NCBI RefSeq assembly: GCF_001436045.1
Contig: NZ_AZER01000026.1
Span: forward strand, 1,562 to 42,517
Length of the DNA stretch: 40,956 nt
Source: Limosilactobacillus frumenti DSM 13145
GTDB lineage: Bacteria; Bacillota; Bacilli; Lactobacillales; Lactobacillaceae
Direction: 5' to 3'
Position numbers and translations under genes: made by a program. Shown one piece after another: positions 7,936 to 15,569 of this stretch (position 1 is the stretch's first letter; each line of letters starts with the position of its first letter). A model generated the notes under the pieces. The model was given only the letters and a program-made list of their open reading frames with translations, did not search any database and was not told the DNA's origin.

Positions 7936-8961
7936 CTAGAACCGTTGAACACAGACCGGTTCAGGGCAGTGAACATCTTTTTGAAGCATGGTCAACTTAC
8001 CAGTTTCAGCATCACGCTTGTAGAGCGTCAAGTTATCTGAGTTTTGGTTGGATGCTAACAAGTATGACTCATCAGCACTGAGGTTGAAGTCCCGCGGGAA
8101 GTCACCTTCAGTGGAAATGGATTGAATATGCTTGACAGTGAAGTCAGGTTGAATTTCAAAGACTGCTATCGTATTTTCGCCCCGGTTGGAAGTGTAGATA
8201 AACTTTCCGTCTGAGGAGAGGCGAATAGCAGCGGCACCATTATGACTCGTCCAATCTGCAGGAATGGTTTTAATAGTTTGTACATGACTAAATGTGCCGT
8301 CGTTGGCGTTGTACTTCAGAACTTCCAGTTTACTGCTGAGTTCGCCAAGTAAGTAGGCGTACTTGCCATTTGGATGGAAGGCAATGTGGCGGGAACCAAA
8401 GCCGTCTTCAGACTTGTAACGAGAAACAGCGGTTAACTTGCCATCGTCAGAAACATTGTAGACAACGACAAGATCCATCCCCAAGTCACACACAACTAAA
8501 CGCTTGTCAGGAGTAAGGTCGGCAAAGTGAACGTGTGGGCTGTCTTGTTCAGGTTGTGGACCAGTTGCGCCTTGGTGGAGAACAGAATCAGTTTGGGTTA
8601 AAGTGTGGTCAGGGTTAATCCGGAAGACATCAACCTTAGCAGTGTGGTAGTTAGCACTGTATAGCAGGTGACGTTCTTCATCCAAGCCAACGTATGCAGG
8701 AGGAGCACCAGCTGCTAAGACCTTGCTTAACATTTTGGCGTTGTCGTCTTTAAGGGAGTATGAAGCAACCCCACCTTGGTCATCAATTTGCTTAACGGCA
8801 TAGACAGTCTTGTCAGAACCGACTTGTAAGTAAGCTGGCTTCTGGGAAGGGATGGCTAATTCAACCTTGGTAATCTTACCGGCGTCGTCATCTAGGGTAA
8901 CCTTATACATTCCTTTGCTATCTTTTTTAGTATAGGTACCAATCAAAAATTGTTCAGTCAA
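7936..8961 (-). CDS. Lactonase family protein (6-phosphogluconolactonase type, seven-bladed propeller)
   Basis: 341 aa, soluble. Blade-like repeats are visible: FLIGTYTKKDSKGMY, the loop SPHVHFADLTPDKRLVVCDLG, GFGSRHIAFHPNGKYAY, SHNGAAAIRLSSDGKFIYTSNRGENTIAVF and GDFPRDFNLSADESYLLASNQ. These are the conserved blocks of the YbhE/Pgl family, which hydrolyses 6-phosphogluconolactone in the oxidative branch leading to phosphoketolase. The start is taken as TTG 8961: AAAGGAGG lies at the ideal distance (8971-8978 in plus coordinates), while the in-frame ATG further up at 9015 has no such site. Monocistronic, divergent from rlmA. Substrate is inferred. Confidence 0.85.
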   Translation of the reverse strand: MTEQFLIGTYTKKDSKGMYKVTLDDDAGKITKVELAIPSQKPAYLQVGSDKTVYAVKQIDDQGGVASYSLKDDNAKMLSKVLAAGAPPAYVGLDEERHLLYSANYHTAKVDVFRINPDHTLTQTDSVLHQGATGPQPEQDSPHVHFADLTPDKRLVVCDLGMDLVVVYNVSDDGKLTAVSRYKSEDGFGSRHIAFHPNGKYAYLLGELSSKLEVLKYNANDGTFSHVQTIKTIPADWTSHNGAAAIRLSSDGKFIYTSNRGENTIAVFEIQPDFTVKHIQSISTEGDFPRDFNLSADESYLLASNQNSDNLTLYKRDAETGKLTMLQKDVHCPEPVCVQRF

Positions 8962-8992
8962 AATGAACAGCCTCCTTTGAAAATGCTTACTT

Positions 8993-9001
8993 ATATGATA
9001 A
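8993..9001 (-). promoter_or_regulatory. Possible extended -10 for the lactonase gene
   Basis: Minus strand TGT-TATCAT fits an extended -10 (TGnTATnAT); no clear -35. Confidence 0.35.
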
Positions 9002-9068
9002 CAATTCACATGCACTAATTCTAGCTATGATACACTGTTAATTAGAAATTATCGAAGGAGAATGAATA

Positions 9069-9923
9069 TTGAAGAAAATTGAACGGGCCCAACAATTTGT
9101 GAACGACCATATGAAGCTTTTCCGATGTCCTGTCTGTCATGCTAGTCTTGAAAAGATTGTTGGAACTAGTGTAATCTGTCACAATCATCATGTTATTGAC
9201 TTCAATAAACATGGTTATCTGCACTTGCTTAATAACAACGGTGGGACTGAATATGATCGGCAGATGTTTGTTGACCGTCGTCAATTATTGTCCGCAGGTT
9301 TATTTAAACCGATCATTCAAAAAATAGCTGCTGACTTTCCTAAAAAGGCTCTTCGGATTCTTGATGTTGGTACTGGCGAGGGAACCCCACTCATGCAGTT
9401 GGCAGAACAGCGTTGTCAGCAGGAGGATACAATGGTTGGCTTTGATATTGCTAAGGCTGGTATTCAATTAGCAACTCAACTGCCGTTTGGCGGTTTTTTC
9501 TGCATTGCTGATTTACGTAACCTGCCATTTGCGAATGATAGTTTTGGCATTGTCATGGAACTATTTTCGCCGTCTGACTATCAAGAGTTTGAGCGGGTCA
9601 TTGCCCCTAATGGGGAACTGATTAAGATTATTCCCAATGCTAATTACTTAATTGAACTACGTCACTTGTTATATGGGCAGGATGACCGTCATTACCACTA
9701 TGACAACCAGCGAGTATTGGACCTCTTTCGTCAACACTATCCGATGGCCACTGTAACCCCAGTTAAGTATCGATTTGCGGTACCGAATGGGATGCAAAGA
9801 GCATTAATCGGCATGACGCCCTTACATTGGGGAAAGGGGGTTGCCAAATTGAGTGAGGATGACCTTCAACAAATCACTGCTGTCACAGTAGATATCAGTA
9901 TTTTACGAGCAAAAATTTCATAA
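9069..9923 (+). CDS. rlmA: 23S rRNA (guanine-N1)-methyltransferase, RlmA family
   Basis: 284 aa. N-terminal zinc-binding module: CPVCHASLE (C-x-x-C near residues 18-21) followed by ICHNHHVIDF; then a Rossmann methyltransferase with SAM motif ILDVGTGEGTPL (about residues 97-108) and FSPSDYQEFERVIAPNG. Family members methylate G745 (Gram-negative) or G748 (Gram-positive, TlrB type) in helix 35; which one applies here is not decidable by eye. The start is TTG 9069 with GAAGGAG eight bases upstream; the ATG at 9062 is out of frame and stops at once. Single gene, followed by a structured intergenic element. Confidence 0.87.
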   Translation: MKKIERAQQFVNDHMKLFRCPVCHASLEKIVGTSVICHNHHVIDFNKHGYLHLLNNNGGTEYDRQMFVDRRQLLSAGLFKPIIQKIAADFPKKALRILDVGTGEGTPLMQLAEQRCQQEDTMVGFDIAKAGIQLATQLPFGGFFCIADLRNLPFANDSFGIVMELFSPSDYQEFERVIAPNGELIKIIPNANYLIELRHLLYGQDDRHYHYDNQRVLDLFRQHYPMATVTPVKYRFAVPNGMQRALIGMTPLHWGKGVAKLSEDDLQQITAVTVDISILRAKIS

Positions 9924-9928
9924 AAAGA

Positions 9929-9957
9929 TTGTCAATTCAGTTTAAAAGTGCTAAAGT
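9929..9957 (+). promoter_or_regulatory. Candidate promoter in the rlmA-trmL gap
   Basis: TTGTCA (9929-9934), 17-nt spacer, TAAAGT (9952-9957) preceded by TGC, i.e. an extended -10. Transcription would start near 9964, ahead of the hairpin and terminator described next. Confidence 0.5.
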
Positions 9958-10071
9958 ACTTTATGAGAAATCGTTTGACAATTGACATCGAACAGTGTCG
10001 TTGGTAATTGTCAAAGAGTACTTCACTAAAGCAGCGTTTCGCCGTGCCAACACCGAGACCCTGCTTTTTTT
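9947..10071 (+). ncRNA. Candidate structured small RNA or attenuator leader upstream of trmL
   Basis: The 167-nt gap has nested pairing. TTTGACAATT (9974-9983) pairs perfectly with AATTGTCAAA (10006-10015); inside it GACA (9984-9987) pairs with TGTC (9996-9999). Outside it AGTG and AAGTACT (9947-9950, 9954-9960) can pair with AGTACTT and CACT (10017-10027). A strong terminator hairpin follows. TGTCAATT at 9930-9937 can instead pair with AATTGACA at 9980-9987, a possible alternative fold. I do not recognise a known RNA family (no T-box, SAM or preQ1 signature). It could be a leader of trmL-ftsK or an independent RNA. Confidence 0.45.
10028..10071 (+). terminator. Intrinsic terminator before trmL
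   Basis: AAAGCAG (10028-10034) pairs with CTGCTTT (10061-10067), then GTTTCG (10036-10041) with CGAGAC (10054-10059), then GTG with CAC around CCAA; seven T follow. It ends 9 nt before the trmL ribosome site. Confidence 0.85.
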
Positions 10072-10090
10072 ATTTGTTTAAGGAGAATTA

Positions 10091-10606
10091 ATGGCTATGA
10101 CTAATCATATTGTCTTGTTTGAACCACTGTTTCCGGCTAATACTGGTAACATTGCCCGGACCTGTGCGGGAACAAATACGGAATTACATTTGATTAAACC
10201 ATTGGGCTTTTCAACGGATGATAAGCACATGAAGCGCGCCGGCCTGGATTACTGGGATAAGGTCAAAATTACTTATCATGATGATCTGCAACAATTTGTG
10301 TCGACTGTTCCAGACTTGTCCAAGCTTTATCTTGTGTCAAAGTTTGCCCGTCGTGACTATACTGATGTTGATTACACAGTACCTGGCGACCACTATTTTT
10401 TGTTTGGTAAAGAAACAACTGGGCTGCCGGAAGAGTTTATGCGGCGCTATCCAGATAACGCCATTCGTATTCCACAAAATGACAATAATATTCGAGCACT
10501 CAATTTGTCGAATAGTGCCGCAATAGTGATATATGAAGCCCTCCGACAACAGAGCTTCCCCAATCTTGCCCGCGTCCACACTTATCATTTTGATAAGCTC
10601 AAATAG
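10091..10606 (+). CDS. trmL: tRNA (cytidine/uridine-34 2'-O)-methyltransferase TrmL
   Basis: 171-aa SPOUT (trefoil-knot) methyltransferase that acts on the wobble ribose of tRNA-Leu in the family. Motifs: N-terminal LFEPLFPANTGNIARTCAGT, central FGKETTGLPEEF and the knot RIPQNDNNIRALNLSNSAAI. Two ATGs, 10091 and 10097, are both possible; AAGGAG at 10080-10085 lies 5 or 11 nt away, and the first is chosen. ftsK starts 15 nt downstream, so the two are probably co-transcribed. Confidence 0.92.
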   Translation: MAMTNHIVLFEPLFPANTGNIARTCAGTNTELHLIKPLGFSTDDKHMKRAGLDYWDKVKITYHDDLQQFVSTVPDLSKLYLVSKFARRDYTDVDYTVPGDHYFLFGKETTGLPEEFMRRYPDNAIRIPQNDNNIRALNLSNSAAIVIYEALRQQSFPNLARVHTYHFDKLK

Positions 10607-10621
10607 TGAGGTGAAAGAATT

Positions 10622-12925
10622 TTGGCACAACGTAAGAAAACTACGCGGAAGCGTCGCCGCTCAAGTAAAACTAAACAGCAACACCGCTTAGTTGATAACT
10701 TACTAGGAATAATTGTTAGCCTAGTAATGCTCGTTGGGCTTTTTAAGCTTGGTGCACTGGGGATGTTCGTCCTTAACTGCTTTAAACTGCTTGTCGGTGA
10801 ATCCGCCGATGTCGCCATGGTATTCGTCCTTTTATTAGGCCTTTGTTTTACGTTCTACGCCCGATGGCCCCGTTTAAAATGGCGGTGGGTGGTCGGTGGA
10901 CTGATTACTTATGCAGGAGCCTTAATCTGGCTTCATGCACTCATGTTTCGTCACCTGAATTTGCATGCTAATTACACGGCAGTAACCTGGAATCATTTGA
11001 GTAAAATGCTGTTTAATGGTGATGCCAGTACCGCTGTCGGCGGTGGAATGCTGGGCGCTTATTTATATAGTGGTTCCACCGCACTAGTCAGTCAGACTGG
11101 TAGTATGTACCTGGCATGGATTCTGATTGTGGTGGGCATTATCATTTTCTTCTCTTTGCCATGGCGTTCATTCTTGATTATGGTTGGTCAATGGCTACAA
11201 AAGGTTCCGGTATTAATCAACCACATGAAGGAGCGGACATCAGGTCTTCAGTTGCAAACGAAGCCAACAACTCTTCCTCATCATGAGCCAACGATTAACA
11301 CACCAGTGGCTAGCTCGTCACCGGCCTCGCCCAATACGCCGGCACAATCAGCAGGCCAAGAGCCGAATATTCAGGTTGCTACTGCTAGTGAGGTCCCATC
11401 TAGTAACAACTCATCATCACTTGAACAGGCTGATTCTGCAGGGGCGGATAACGATGACGAACCGGCTCTTGAACTGGCTACTGATTCATCGGTAGATGAT
11501 GATTATCAGTTGCCACCGCTCAGCTTACTAACAAAGGTCCCAGCAACAGACCAGCAGGCGGATCTCAATTCAATTAAAACCAATACGAAGAAATTACAGG
11601 ACACTTTAAAATCATTTGGCGTGGATGCCACCGTAGAAAACGTTAATTTGGGACCATCTGTTACTAAGTATGAACTGCGTCCCGCTGTAGGGGTAAAGGT
11701 GAGCCGGATTACCCACCTTGCTGATGATTTGGCCCTCGCCTTGGCTGCCAAAGATATTCGAATTGAGGCACCAATTCCTGGTAAATCATTAATTGGGATT
11801 GAGGTGCCAAATCAAACCATCGCGACGGTTGGCTTCCGCGACATGATTGAAGCGATGCCCAAAGATGATCATCCAATGAATGTTCCACTTGGCCGGACCG
11901 TTACGGGTGGCGTCATGATGGCGGACTTAACCAAAATGCCCCACTTGCTAATTGCGGGGGCCACTGGTTCAGGTAAGTCGGTAGCCATTAATGTAATTAT
12001 CACCAGTATTTTGATGAAGGCCAAGCCTCATCAGGTCAAGTTCCTGATGATTGATCCAAAGAAGGTGGAGTTAAGCGTTTATAATGGTATTCCTCATTTA
12101 CTGAGTCCAGTAGTTTCTGACCCAAAGAAAGCTGCCCGGGCCCTTGGCAAGGTTGTTGCTGAAATGGAAAGACGTTATGAACTGTTTGCTAAGTTTGGGA
12201 TTCGTAATATTAAGGGTTACAACCAACTCGTTCAAAAAAACAACACTGATTCTTCTAAGGATCCACAACCTTCATTACCATTAATCCTAGTGATTGTGGA
12301 TGAATTGTCCGATTTGATGATGACTGTTTCGCATGACGTTGAAGATGCAATTGTTCGCATTGCCCAGATGGGTCGTGCGGCAGGAATTCATATGATTTTG
12401 GCCACTCAGCGACCATCAGTCGATGTTATTACTGGCCTGATTAAGGCTAATGTGCCATCCAGAATTGCTTTCGCTGTATCAAGCGGGGTGGATTCACGAA
12501 CTATTATCGACACAAATGGAGCAGAGAAACTTCTTGGACGTGGTGACATGCTCTTTGAACCGATTGATAAAAATAAACCTGTTCGGGTACAGGGAGCTTT
12601 TATTTCAGACCATGATGTGGAAGCAGTTGTTGACTTTATTAAGAAGGAACGGCCTGCTGAATATGACCAGACAATGGTAGTCACTGATCATGAAATGGAA
12701 CAAGAAGAACAGGCTGAAGATCAAGATGCGCTTTTCGATGATGCCTTAGCCTTTGTGGTGGATCAGCAAAAGGCATCGACCTCATTGATCCAACGCCGGT
12801 TCCGGATCGGTTATAATCGGGCTGCTCGTATCATTGATGATATGGAACAACGTGGCTATATTGGGCCAGCTAATGGTTCGAAGCCACGTGAGGTATACAA
12901 ACAAAAAGATGACAATCAACAATAA
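10622..12925 (+). CDS. ftsK: DNA translocase FtsK/SpoIIIE
   Basis: 767 aa, membrane-anchored septal DNA pump that clears chromosome from the closing septum. After a very basic N-terminus come about four transmembrane segments (residues 25-190), a Pro/Ser/Asp-rich linker (about 205-300), the alpha domain, then the RecA-like motor with Walker A G446-A-T-G-S-G-K-S453 and Walker B LILVIVDELSDL, and a C-terminal gamma winged helix for KOPS reading (STSLIQRRFRIGYNRAARIIDDME). Start is TTG 10622, with GAGGTGAAAG upstream. Follows trmL closely; a terminator follows. Confidence 0.95.
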   Translation: MAQRKKTTRKRRRSSKTKQQHRLVDNLLGIIVSLVMLVGLFKLGALGMFVLNCFKLLVGESADVAMVFVLLLGLCFTFYARWPRLKWRWVVGGLITYAGALIWLHALMFRHLNLHANYTAVTWNHLSKMLFNGDASTAVGGGMLGAYLYSGSTALVSQTGSMYLAWILIVVGIIIFFSLPWRSFLIMVGQWLQKVPVLINHMKERTSGLQLQTKPTTLPHHEPTINTPVASSSPASPNTPAQSAGQEPNIQVATASEVPSSNNSSSLEQADSAGADNDDEPALELATDSSVDDDYQLPPLSLLTKVPATDQQADLNSIKTNTKKLQDTLKSFGVDATVENVNLGPSVTKYELRPAVGVKVSRITHLADDLALALAAKDIRIEAPIPGKSLIGIEVPNQTIATVGFRDMIEAMPKDDHPMNVPLGRTVTGGVMMADLTKMPHLLIAGATGSGKSVAINVIITSILMKAKPHQVKFLMIDPKKVELSVYNGIPHLLSPVVSDPKKAARALGKVVAEMERRYELFAKFGIRNIKGYNQLVQKNNTDSSKDPQPSLPLILVIVDELSDLMMTVSHDVEDAIVRIAQMGRAAGIHMILATQRPSVDVITGLIKANVPSRIAFAVSSGVDSRTIIDTNGAEKLLGRGDMLFEPIDKNKPVRVQGAFISDHDVEAVVDFIKKERPAEYDQTMVVTDHEMEQEEQAEDQDALFDDALAFVVDQQKASTSLIQRRFRIGYNRAARIIDDMEQRGYIGPANGSKPREVYKQKDDNQQ

Positions 12926-12928
12926 AAT

Positions 12929-12968
12929 AACGGGATCCTGGCGAAGTGTAAGCCAGAATCCCGTTTAT
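12929..12968. terminator. Convergent terminator, ftsK / DUF4044 gene
   Basis: AACGGGAT and CTGGC (12929-12942) pair with GCCAG and ATCCCGTT (12952-12965), one internal mismatch; short T-rich tails on both strands. Confidence 0.75.
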
Positions 12969-12985
12969 TATTGATATTGAATATT

Positions 12986-13105
12986 TTACATGATGCCTAA
13001 TGAAGCAACAGCTCCAAAAATTAAGGAACCAAGCATTGCAATGAGCATTAACCAAATTGCAATCATGGTAATCTTTTGAAAGCGCGTTTTCTTTTTCCGT
13101 TGCAT
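12986..13105 (-). CDS. DUF4044-like 39-aa membrane microprotein
   Basis: Encodes MQRKKKTRFQKITMIAIWLM followed by a hydrophobic span to the C-terminus GIM: a basic head (six of the first eight residues charged or polar basic) and one membrane segment (about residues 13-36). Ribosome site AAAGGCGG (13113-13120 plus coordinates) is 7 nt from ATG 13105. A second ATG four bases earlier (13109) opens another frame that gives an uninformative hydrophilic sequence and runs through the terminator, so the 39-aa frame is preferred. Small proteins of the DUF4044 family sit next to mraZ in many lactobacilli, which fits. Function is unknown; membrane insertion with the N-terminus inside is expected. Confidence 0.75.
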   Translation of the reverse strand: MQRKKKTRFQKITMIAIWLMLIAMLGSLIFGAVASLGIM

Positions 13106-13182
13106 ACATTTACCGCCTTTCGAATAACTAAGTACTAGTAGTTTAACTCTTTTTGAGGAGAATTCAAACAGCGGGCGGTAGC

Positions 13183-13193
13183 TGTGGTAGACT
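13183..13193 (+). promoter_or_regulatory. Extended -10 promoter upstream of the DUF3397 gene
   Basis: TGTGGTAGACT, i.e. a TRTG extension plus TAGACT. The same 11 bases recur in front of mraZ (13725-13735). TTCAAA at 13163-13168 is a possible -35 with a long 19-nt spacer. Confidence 0.45.
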
Positions 13194-13223
13194 GAACTTT
13201 AAACATTGTGAAGGGATTTAGCC

Positions 13224-13580
13224 ATGAATTATCAACAAACGGTACTACAAGTTTTAATATTAATTGGGTTATTTTTGATTGAAAAACTAGCCCACCGTGT
13301 CTTCCGTCATTATTGGTCTGAAAAAGCCCGCCATGTCTGGTGGTTATGGACAATTGTGTTGTGGTTCTTTATCTGCCGGAATTTTGCTAGTCTTTATTGG
13401 TGTGCTTATCCAGTTGCTATTTGGATGGTGTGGGCCATCCTATTAGTTATTCTTCAGGCGAGCCATAATCATGAGTTTATCTATCGTCGTTATTGGCCAG
13501 TCTTTTGGCGTCTGTCAGCATGGTACGCTTTAATTGTGTTTATTGTTTCCCAATTTGCCGTTCATTTACCAGTTATTTAG
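13224..13580 (+). CDS. DUF3397-like small membrane protein
   Basis: 118 aa with four hydrophobic segments (about residues 5-22, 39-57, 59-80, 95-115) and Trp/Arg-rich loops (RHYWSEKARHVWWLW, YRRYWPVFWR). Position directly before mraZ and the size match the DUF3397 family of lactobacilli. No catalytic motif seen. ATG 13224 has GAAGGGA upstream. A terminator separates it from mraZ, so it is not simply part of the dcw operon; its function is unknown. Confidence 0.7.
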   Translation: MNYQQTVLQVLILIGLFLIEKLAHRVFRHYWSEKARHVWWLWTIVLWFFICRNFASLYWCAYPVAIWMVWAILLVILQASHNHEFIYRRYWPVFWRLSAWYALIVFIVSQFAVHLPVI

Positions 13581-13630
13581 CTATGCTGATCGGTCCAGAT
13601 ACTTGTTGATATTATAATAAAAATTGTATT

Positions 13631-13681
13631 AAAAGACTAAGTTGTCCACTAATTTGTGGTAATTTAGTCTTTTTTCTTTTT
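13631..13681 (+). terminator. Terminator between DUF3397 gene and mraZ
   Basis: AAAAGACTAA (13631-13640) pairs with TTTAGTCTTTT (13663-13673), with an inner CCAC/GTGG stem, followed by a long T-rich tail. Confidence 0.85.
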
Positions 13682-13706
13682 CCTAGCAATAAATGTCCAG
13701 AGAATA

Positions 13707-13730
13707 TGGTAGAAAGTGGGGGATTGTGGT
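13707..13730 (+). promoter_or_regulatory. MraZ operator: three direct repeats at a 10-nt period
   Basis: TGGT (13707), TGGG (13717) and TGGT (13727) start exactly 10 nt apart; a further TGGT is at 13748. MraZ proteins bind direct TGGG-like repeats of this period upstream of their own gene. The repeats overlap the proposed -10 region, so autorepression is expected. Confidence 0.6.
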
Positions 13731-13735
13731 AGACT
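13725..13735 (+). promoter_or_regulatory. Extended -10 promoter of the mraZ (dcw) operon
   Basis: TGTGGTAGACT, extended -10 with TAGACT; start expected near 13742, 30 nt before mraZ. Overlaps the third MraZ repeat. Confidence 0.5.
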
Positions 13736-13770
13736 TTACCTATGATGTGGTTGAAGGGGGGATATAAGTT

Positions 13771-14199
13771 ATGTTCATGGGCGAATTTAAGCATTCGATT
13801 GATGCTAAAGGACGACTTATTATCCCCGCTAAGTTTCGCGATCAGTTAGATGGTCACTTTATTGTCACCCGGGGACTGGATGGGTGCTTATTTGGTTACC
13901 CTATGGCTGAATGGCAGCAAATGGAAGAAAAGCTCAAAACATTACCCTTAACTAAACGGGATGCGCGGGCTTTTGTTCGGTTCCTCTATTCAGCTGCCAC
14001 TGAGTGTGATATCGATAAGCAAGGGCGTATTAATATTCCCGATACTTTGTGTGCCCATGCTGATCTGACAAAGAAATGCGTGGTCGTCGGTGTTTCAAAC
14101 CGAATTGAAATTTGGTCAGAAGATCGGTGGCAGCAATTCACTTCAACCACGGCCAATGATTTTGATGAAATTGCTGAAGATTTGAACATTGAATTTTAA
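13771..14199 (+). CDS. mraZ: MraZ, transcriptional regulator of the dcw operon
   Basis: 142 aa with two AbrB-like swapped-hairpin repeats: [19 protein letters not shown] (about residues 6-24) and [20 protein letters not shown] (about 72-91). Each carries the D-x-K/Q-G-R-x-x-I/IP core that contacts the TGGG repeats. First gene of the operon, with its operator upstream. MFMGEF matches family N-termini, so ATG 13771 is used rather than 13777; AAGGGGG lies at 13755-13760. rsmH begins 20 nt downstream. Confidence 0.95.
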   Translation: MFMGEFKHSIDAKGRLIIPAKFRDQLDGHFIVTRGLDGCLFGYPMAEWQQMEEKLKTLPLTKRDARAFVRFLYSAATECDIDKQGRINIPDTLCAHADLTKKCVVVGVSNRIEIWSEDRWQQFTSTTANDFDEIAEDLNIEF

Positions 14200-14219
14200 A
14201 TGAAGGAGTTGTAATCAGA

Positions 14220-15173
14220 ATGGCAGAATTTAAGCATACAACGGTATTACTTAATGAAGCCGTCGCTGGATTACAAGTCCATGAAAATGGTACATATGTC
14301 GATGCTACCTTGGGTGGTGGTGGTCATACATCATTAATTTTACAGACGATGGGCAATACTGGATCGGGACACTTGTATTCATTTGACCAAGACCGGACAG
14401 CAATTGATTATAATCAACAGCATCTGAAGAACGCAATTGATGATGGTCGTTTAACATTAGTAGAAGATAACTTCCGTCACCTTACTACAGCGTTAGCAAA
14501 ACACAATGTGAAGAACATTGATGGAATTGTTTACGACTTGGGGGTATCCTCGCCACAGTTTGATGATGCTCAGCGTGGCTTTAGTTATCGGCTTGATGCA
14601 CCACTGGATATGCGGATGAATCAAGATCAGAAATTGTCGGCAATGCAGGTAGTTAACGAGTGGCCCTATGAAAAGCTTGTGCGGATCCTGTACCGGTATG
14701 GTGAGGAACATTTTGCTAAGCAGATTGCTCGAAAGATTGAGCGGCGGCGTCAAGATCAGCCAATTAAAACGACTTTTCAATTAGTTGAAGTCATCAAGGA
14801 AGCAATTCCAGCTGCGGCACGTCGGCATGGTGGTCATCCTGCTAAAAAGACGTTTCAAGCGATTCGAATTGCTGTTAATGATGAGCTGGGAGCTTTGGAA
14901 GAGTCACTGGAACAAGCCTTCCAGCTGTTGAACGTTAGCGGCCGGATAAGTGTGATTACTTTTCAATCTCTAGAAGATCGATTGGTAAAGACAATGTTCC
15001 GTGAACAGACATCGATGGATGAGTTGCCACCCGGCCTACCAGTCATTCCAGAAGGGATGAAGCCTAAGTTTAAATTAGTAAATAAAAAGCCCATTCTTCC
15101 AAGTAAAGCGGAATTGGCAGTTAATCATCGGGCGCATAGTGCAAAACTAAGAATAATTGAAAAAATAAAGTAG
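14220..15173 (+). CDS. rsmH: 16S rRNA (cytosine1402-N4)-methyltransferase RsmH
   Basis: 317 aa. SAM-binding [16 protein letters not shown] (residues about 22-37), [23 protein letters not shown]-type block, the helical insertion, and the C-terminal SFQSLEDR-like motif ([12 protein letters not shown]) and [11 protein letters not shown]. It methylates C1402 in the ribosomal P site. ATG 14220, AAGGAG 11 nt upstream. Second gene of the dcw operon, as usual. Confidence 0.95.
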   Translation: MAEFKHTTVLLNEAVAGLQVHENGTYVDATLGGGGHTSLILQTMGNTGSGHLYSFDQDRTAIDYNQQHLKNAIDDGRLTLVEDNFRHLTTALAKHNVKNIDGIVYDLGVSSPQFDDAQRGFSYRLDAPLDMRMNQDQKLSAMQVVNEWPYEKLVRILYRYGEEHFAKQIARKIERRRQDQPIKTTFQLVEVIKEAIPAAARRHGGHPAKKTFQAIRIAVNDELGALEESLEQAFQLLNVSGRISVITFQSLEDRLVKTMFREQTSMDELPPGLPVIPEGMKPKFKLVNKKPILPSKAELAVNHRAHSAKLRIIEKIK

Positions 15174-15197
15174 AAATTTTAGGGGAAAGTGATTAAT

Positions 15198-15569
15198 ATG
15201 GTTTCAAATGCTGCAAAAAAGATTTCAAGGGAACGTCCATACACGACGGATCCTCGTCAGCAGGCCCATCAACAATTGGGCCCCGCTGCCCGGACTGTTT
15301 CGTGGTCAAAGTTTGAACGTTCTTTAGTGACCGTGTGCAGTATCGTGACCGTCTTTATGATGATTTCATTGCTTTCAACTAAAAACACAATGAATACTCG
15401 TCAACATCAATTACAAGATTTGCAATCGCAAATTGCGCAAGTTAAAAATAATAACACAAGTCAAAAACAAGCAATTGCTGAAATGACAAGTCAATCACAA
15501 CTGAAATCAGCTGCAAAGAAGTATGGACTGGCGGATCATAATTCAAGCGTAAGGAACGTTAATAAATAA
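15198..15569 (+). CDS. ftsL: Cell division protein FtsL
   Basis: 123 aa bitopic protein: basic N-terminus, single membrane segment (about residues 41-57), then a heptad-rich coiled coil (HQLQDLQSQIAQVKNNN) and a short tail with AAKKYGLA, the family's conserved end. It forms a complex with DivIB and DivIC that activates septal PBP. The GTG at 15189 is within the AGGGGAAAG ribosome site, so ATG 15198 is chosen. Overlaps ftsI by one base (TAATG). Confidence 0.88.
   Translation: MVSNAAKKISRERPYTTDPRQQAHQQLGPAARTVSWSKFERSLVTVCSIVTVFMMISLLSTKNTMNTRQHQLQDLQSQIAQVKNNNTSQKQAIAEMTSQSQLKSAAKKYGLADHNSSVRNVNK

Noticed and set aside
9975-9987. Two perfect TTGACA hexamers as -35 elements
   Set aside because: No acceptable -10 at 16-18 nt from either one; both are within the arm of the 9974-10015 hairpin, so they reflect the inverted repeat.
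12870-13109. 79-codon frame on the minus strand starting at 13109
   Set aside because: It overlaps the DUF4044-like frame, runs through the terminator into the ftsK end, and has no coherent protein character.
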